DNA of 64,000 nucleotides, taken from positions 310,001 to 374,000 of the forward strand of contig SHBX01000001.1 of assembly GCA_004211785.1 (NCBI GenBank). Reading direction: 5' to 3'. Positions within the stretch are counted from its first letter, which is position 1; every line of letters starts with the position of its first letter. The notes under the pieces were generated by a model. The model was not told where the DNA came from. It did no database searches and was given only the letters and a program-made list of their open reading frames with translations. A program made the translations under genes and the position numbers. The stretch comes from Winogradskyella sp. (GTDB lineage: Bacteria > Bacteroidota > Bacteroidia > Flavobacteriales > Flavobacteriaceae). Below, piece by piece: positions 62,628 through 64,000 of the stretch.

Positions 62628-63521
62628 TTGAGCACTATAAAATCTACAGTTTCTGTTGCGTCTATTTGGACGGATTTTAAGGAAATTACCAAAATGGGAT
62701 TGTCCATAAGTGTTGTGTTCTCTTCAATTGCTGGATATTTCTTAGGTGCCGAAACAGTAGATGTTACGACCTTGTTACTATTATGTTTTGGTGGCTATTT
62801 TATGGTTGGTGCTTCTAACGCCTATAACCAAATTATCGAGAAAGACTTAGATGCCTTAATGGATCGTACAAAAAACAGACCTATTCCTGCGGGACGTATG
62901 TCTGTAAATTCAGCGTTTACTATTGCTATATTATTTACGTTGGCAGGTGTGGCAACACTATACATTATTAACCCAAGAACGGCAATGTATGGTGCAATTT
63001 CTATATTTATTTATACCTGCATGTATACGCCATTAAAAACCAAAACACCGATTGCAGTTTTTGTAGGCGCCATTCCAGGTGCTATTCCGTTTATGTTAGG
63101 TTGGGTTGCAGCAAGAAACGATTTTGGTATTGAGCCAGGCACCTTGTTTGCCATTCAGTTTTTTTGGCAATTCCCGCACTTTTGGGCAATAGGTTGGTTT
63201 TTGCATGAAGATTATAAAAAAGGAGGTTTTTTTATGTTGCCTACAGGTAAGCCAGATAAAGGTACTGCTGTACAAATAATTATGTATACAGTTTGGACAG
63301 TTTTAGCCTCAATAATTCCTGTCTTTGGTTTTACGGGAGATTTAAAATTGTCTATTGTAGGCGCAATTATCGTTTTCTTTTTAGGAATGGTCATGGTCTA
63401 TTATGCCTTGCAGTTATTTAAACAAAGAACACCAAAAGCAGCGAAACAACTGATGTTGTCGAGTGTTGCATATATTACATTATTGCAAATTGTATTTGTA
63501 GCTGATAAATTTTTAAGCTAA
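62628..63521 (+). CDS. ctaB: Protohaem IX farnesyltransferase (haem O synthase)
   Basis: CtaB adds a farnesyl group to haem B to make haem O, the precursor of haem A for cytochrome oxidase. The product is a membrane prenyltransferase with about eight to nine helices and the motifs NAYNQIIEKDLDALMDRTKN (first Asp-rich motif) and HEDYKKGGFFMLP. The open frame begins at 62466, but that overlaps the divergent hydrolase and lies upstream of the promoter. The TTG at 62628 (LSTIKSTVSVASIW) gives 297 residues, the usual family length. The start codon is therefore an inference. The subunit III gene follows after 1 nt. Confidence 0.9.
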   Translation: MSTIKSTVSVASIWTDFKEITKMGLSISVVFSSIAGYFLGAETVDVTTLLLLCFGGYFMVGASNAYNQIIEKDLDALMDRTKNRPIPAGRMSVNSAFTIAILFTLAGVATLYIINPRTAMYGAISIFIYTCMYTPLKTKTPIAVFVGAIPGAIPFMLGWVAARNDFGIEPGTLFAIQFFWQFPHFWAIGWFLHEDYKKGGFFMLPTGKPDKGTAVQIIMYTVWTVLASIIPVFGFTGDLKLSIVGAIIVFFLGMVMVYYALQLFKQRTPKAAKQLMLSSVAYITLLQIVFVADKFLS

Positions 63522-63522
63522 T

Positions 63523-64000
63523 ATGGATTTAACAGAAGGAACTCAAAAAGAAAAAGAAGTACGCTCTAAAAAGATGATGCTTTGGTTTGGTATTGGCTCA
63601 TTAATTATGACGTTTGCCGGACTCACAAGTGCATTTATTGTGAGTAGAAAGCGCGAAGATTGGCTCAATAACTTTGAATTGCCTCAAGCCTTTATGATTT
63701 CTGTTTTGGTTATCATAATGAGTAGTTTTACGATGATTATGGCAAAACGCGCTATGAAACAAAACAACATTAGCCAGACTACAATTTGGTTGTTAGTAAC
63801 CTTTGCATTGGGTGTATTTTTTATATCCAATCAGTTTCAAGGGTTTTCACAATTTGTAGCAGACGGTTATTATTTTACTGGGGCAACAAGTAACGTTACG
63901 GTTTCATTTATTTATGTCATAGCAGTTGTTCATATTTTGCATGTTATTGCTGGGCTAATTAGTATAGTGGTAGTAATTATAAATAATCTAAATAAGAAAT
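63523..64000 (+). CDS. ctaE: Cytochrome c oxidase subunit III (5' part)
   Basis: I translated 159 codons from the ATG at 63523 to the window edge without a stop. The product has membrane helices at about residues 20-40, 55-72, 85-101 and 125-155, with LTSAFIVSRKREDW, QGFSQFVADGYYFTGATSNV and HILHVIAGLISI as in Bacteroidota subunit III. It is cut by the window. It lies 1 nt after ctaB and is in the same transcript, 31 kb from coxA/coxB. Confidence 0.9.
   Translation, partial: MDLTEGTQKEKEVRSKKMMLWFGIGSLIMTFAGLTSAFIVSRKREDWLNNFELPQAFMISVLVIIMSSFTMIMAKRAMKQNNISQTTIWLLVTFALGVFFISNQFQGFSQFVADGYYFTGATSNVTVSFIYVIAVVHILHVIAGLISIVVVIINNLNKK

Overview
The window is an AT-rich chromosomal segment of a member of the Bacteroidota, almost certainly family Flavobacteriaceae. 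The evidence is a type IX secretion translocon (SprA) next to RemB, a T9SS type A sorting domain, an alternative complex III operon joined to cytochrome oxidase genes, a Bacteroidota-type maeB, and several promoters of the form TTG-N19/20-TAnnTTTG, with Shine-Dalgarno sequences mostly absent. The genus cannot be fixed from the sequence; marine genera near Psychroserpens, Winogradskyella or Olleya are a guess.

Layout. 1-7.9 kb: glycosidases suited to N-glycan or mannose-rich glycan breakdown (GH92 on the minus strand and cut by the window edge, then GH20, cutC and a GH2 beta-mannosidase). 7.9-14.1 kb: a metallophosphoesterase, a thioredoxin-fold protein without its cysteines, a small membrane protein, a polysaccharide deacetylase and a large DUF2723 membrane protein. 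14.2-19.1 kb: tRNA-Gln(TTG) and the rimP-nusA-infB operon, whose leader carries a terminator-like hairpin. 19.1-20.8 kb: a secreted tail-collar protein, a T9SS cargo protein and a SPOR-domain protein. 21.0-32.6 kb: one respiratory operon, actABCDEF plus cytochrome c oxidase subunits II and I, closed by a strong terminator. 32.8-35.6 kb: ruvB, a YihY-type membrane protein and queG.

35.7-45.9 kb is the accessory part. It holds a TPR sensor kinase with a LytTR response regulator, an unknown lipoprotein, and a peptide-export cassette. The cassette has a C39-like/VKOR/thioredoxin fusion protein, four small cysteine-rich peptides with double-glycine leaders, a C39-peptidase ABC exporter and an HlyD-type adaptor. 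A structured element of about 70 bp is repeated upstream of three of the four peptide genes and is far better conserved than the peptides themselves. I regard this cassette and its repeated element as the best candidate for an undescribed system.

45.9-60.9 kb returns to a conserved flavobacterial block: maeB, ruvA, sprA, gcvH, a VanZ-like gene, two tandem TonB-like genes and remB. 61-64 kb: a zinc-ribbon-like unknown protein, a metallo-beta-lactamase-fold hydrolase, ctaB (haem O synthase) and the start of cytochrome oxidase subunit III.

How the parts work together: ActA-F would oxidise menaquinol and pass electrons to the cytochrome oxidase of CoxA/CoxB plus the subunit III gene, with CtaB supplying the haem precursor. 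SprA would export the T9SS cargo and RemB serves gliding. The C39 exporter and HlyD would cut and secrete the double-glycine peptides, and the VKOR/thioredoxin protein would form their disulfides. The coordinates of several genes are trimmed to internal starts where signal peptides, family length or promoter position support this.
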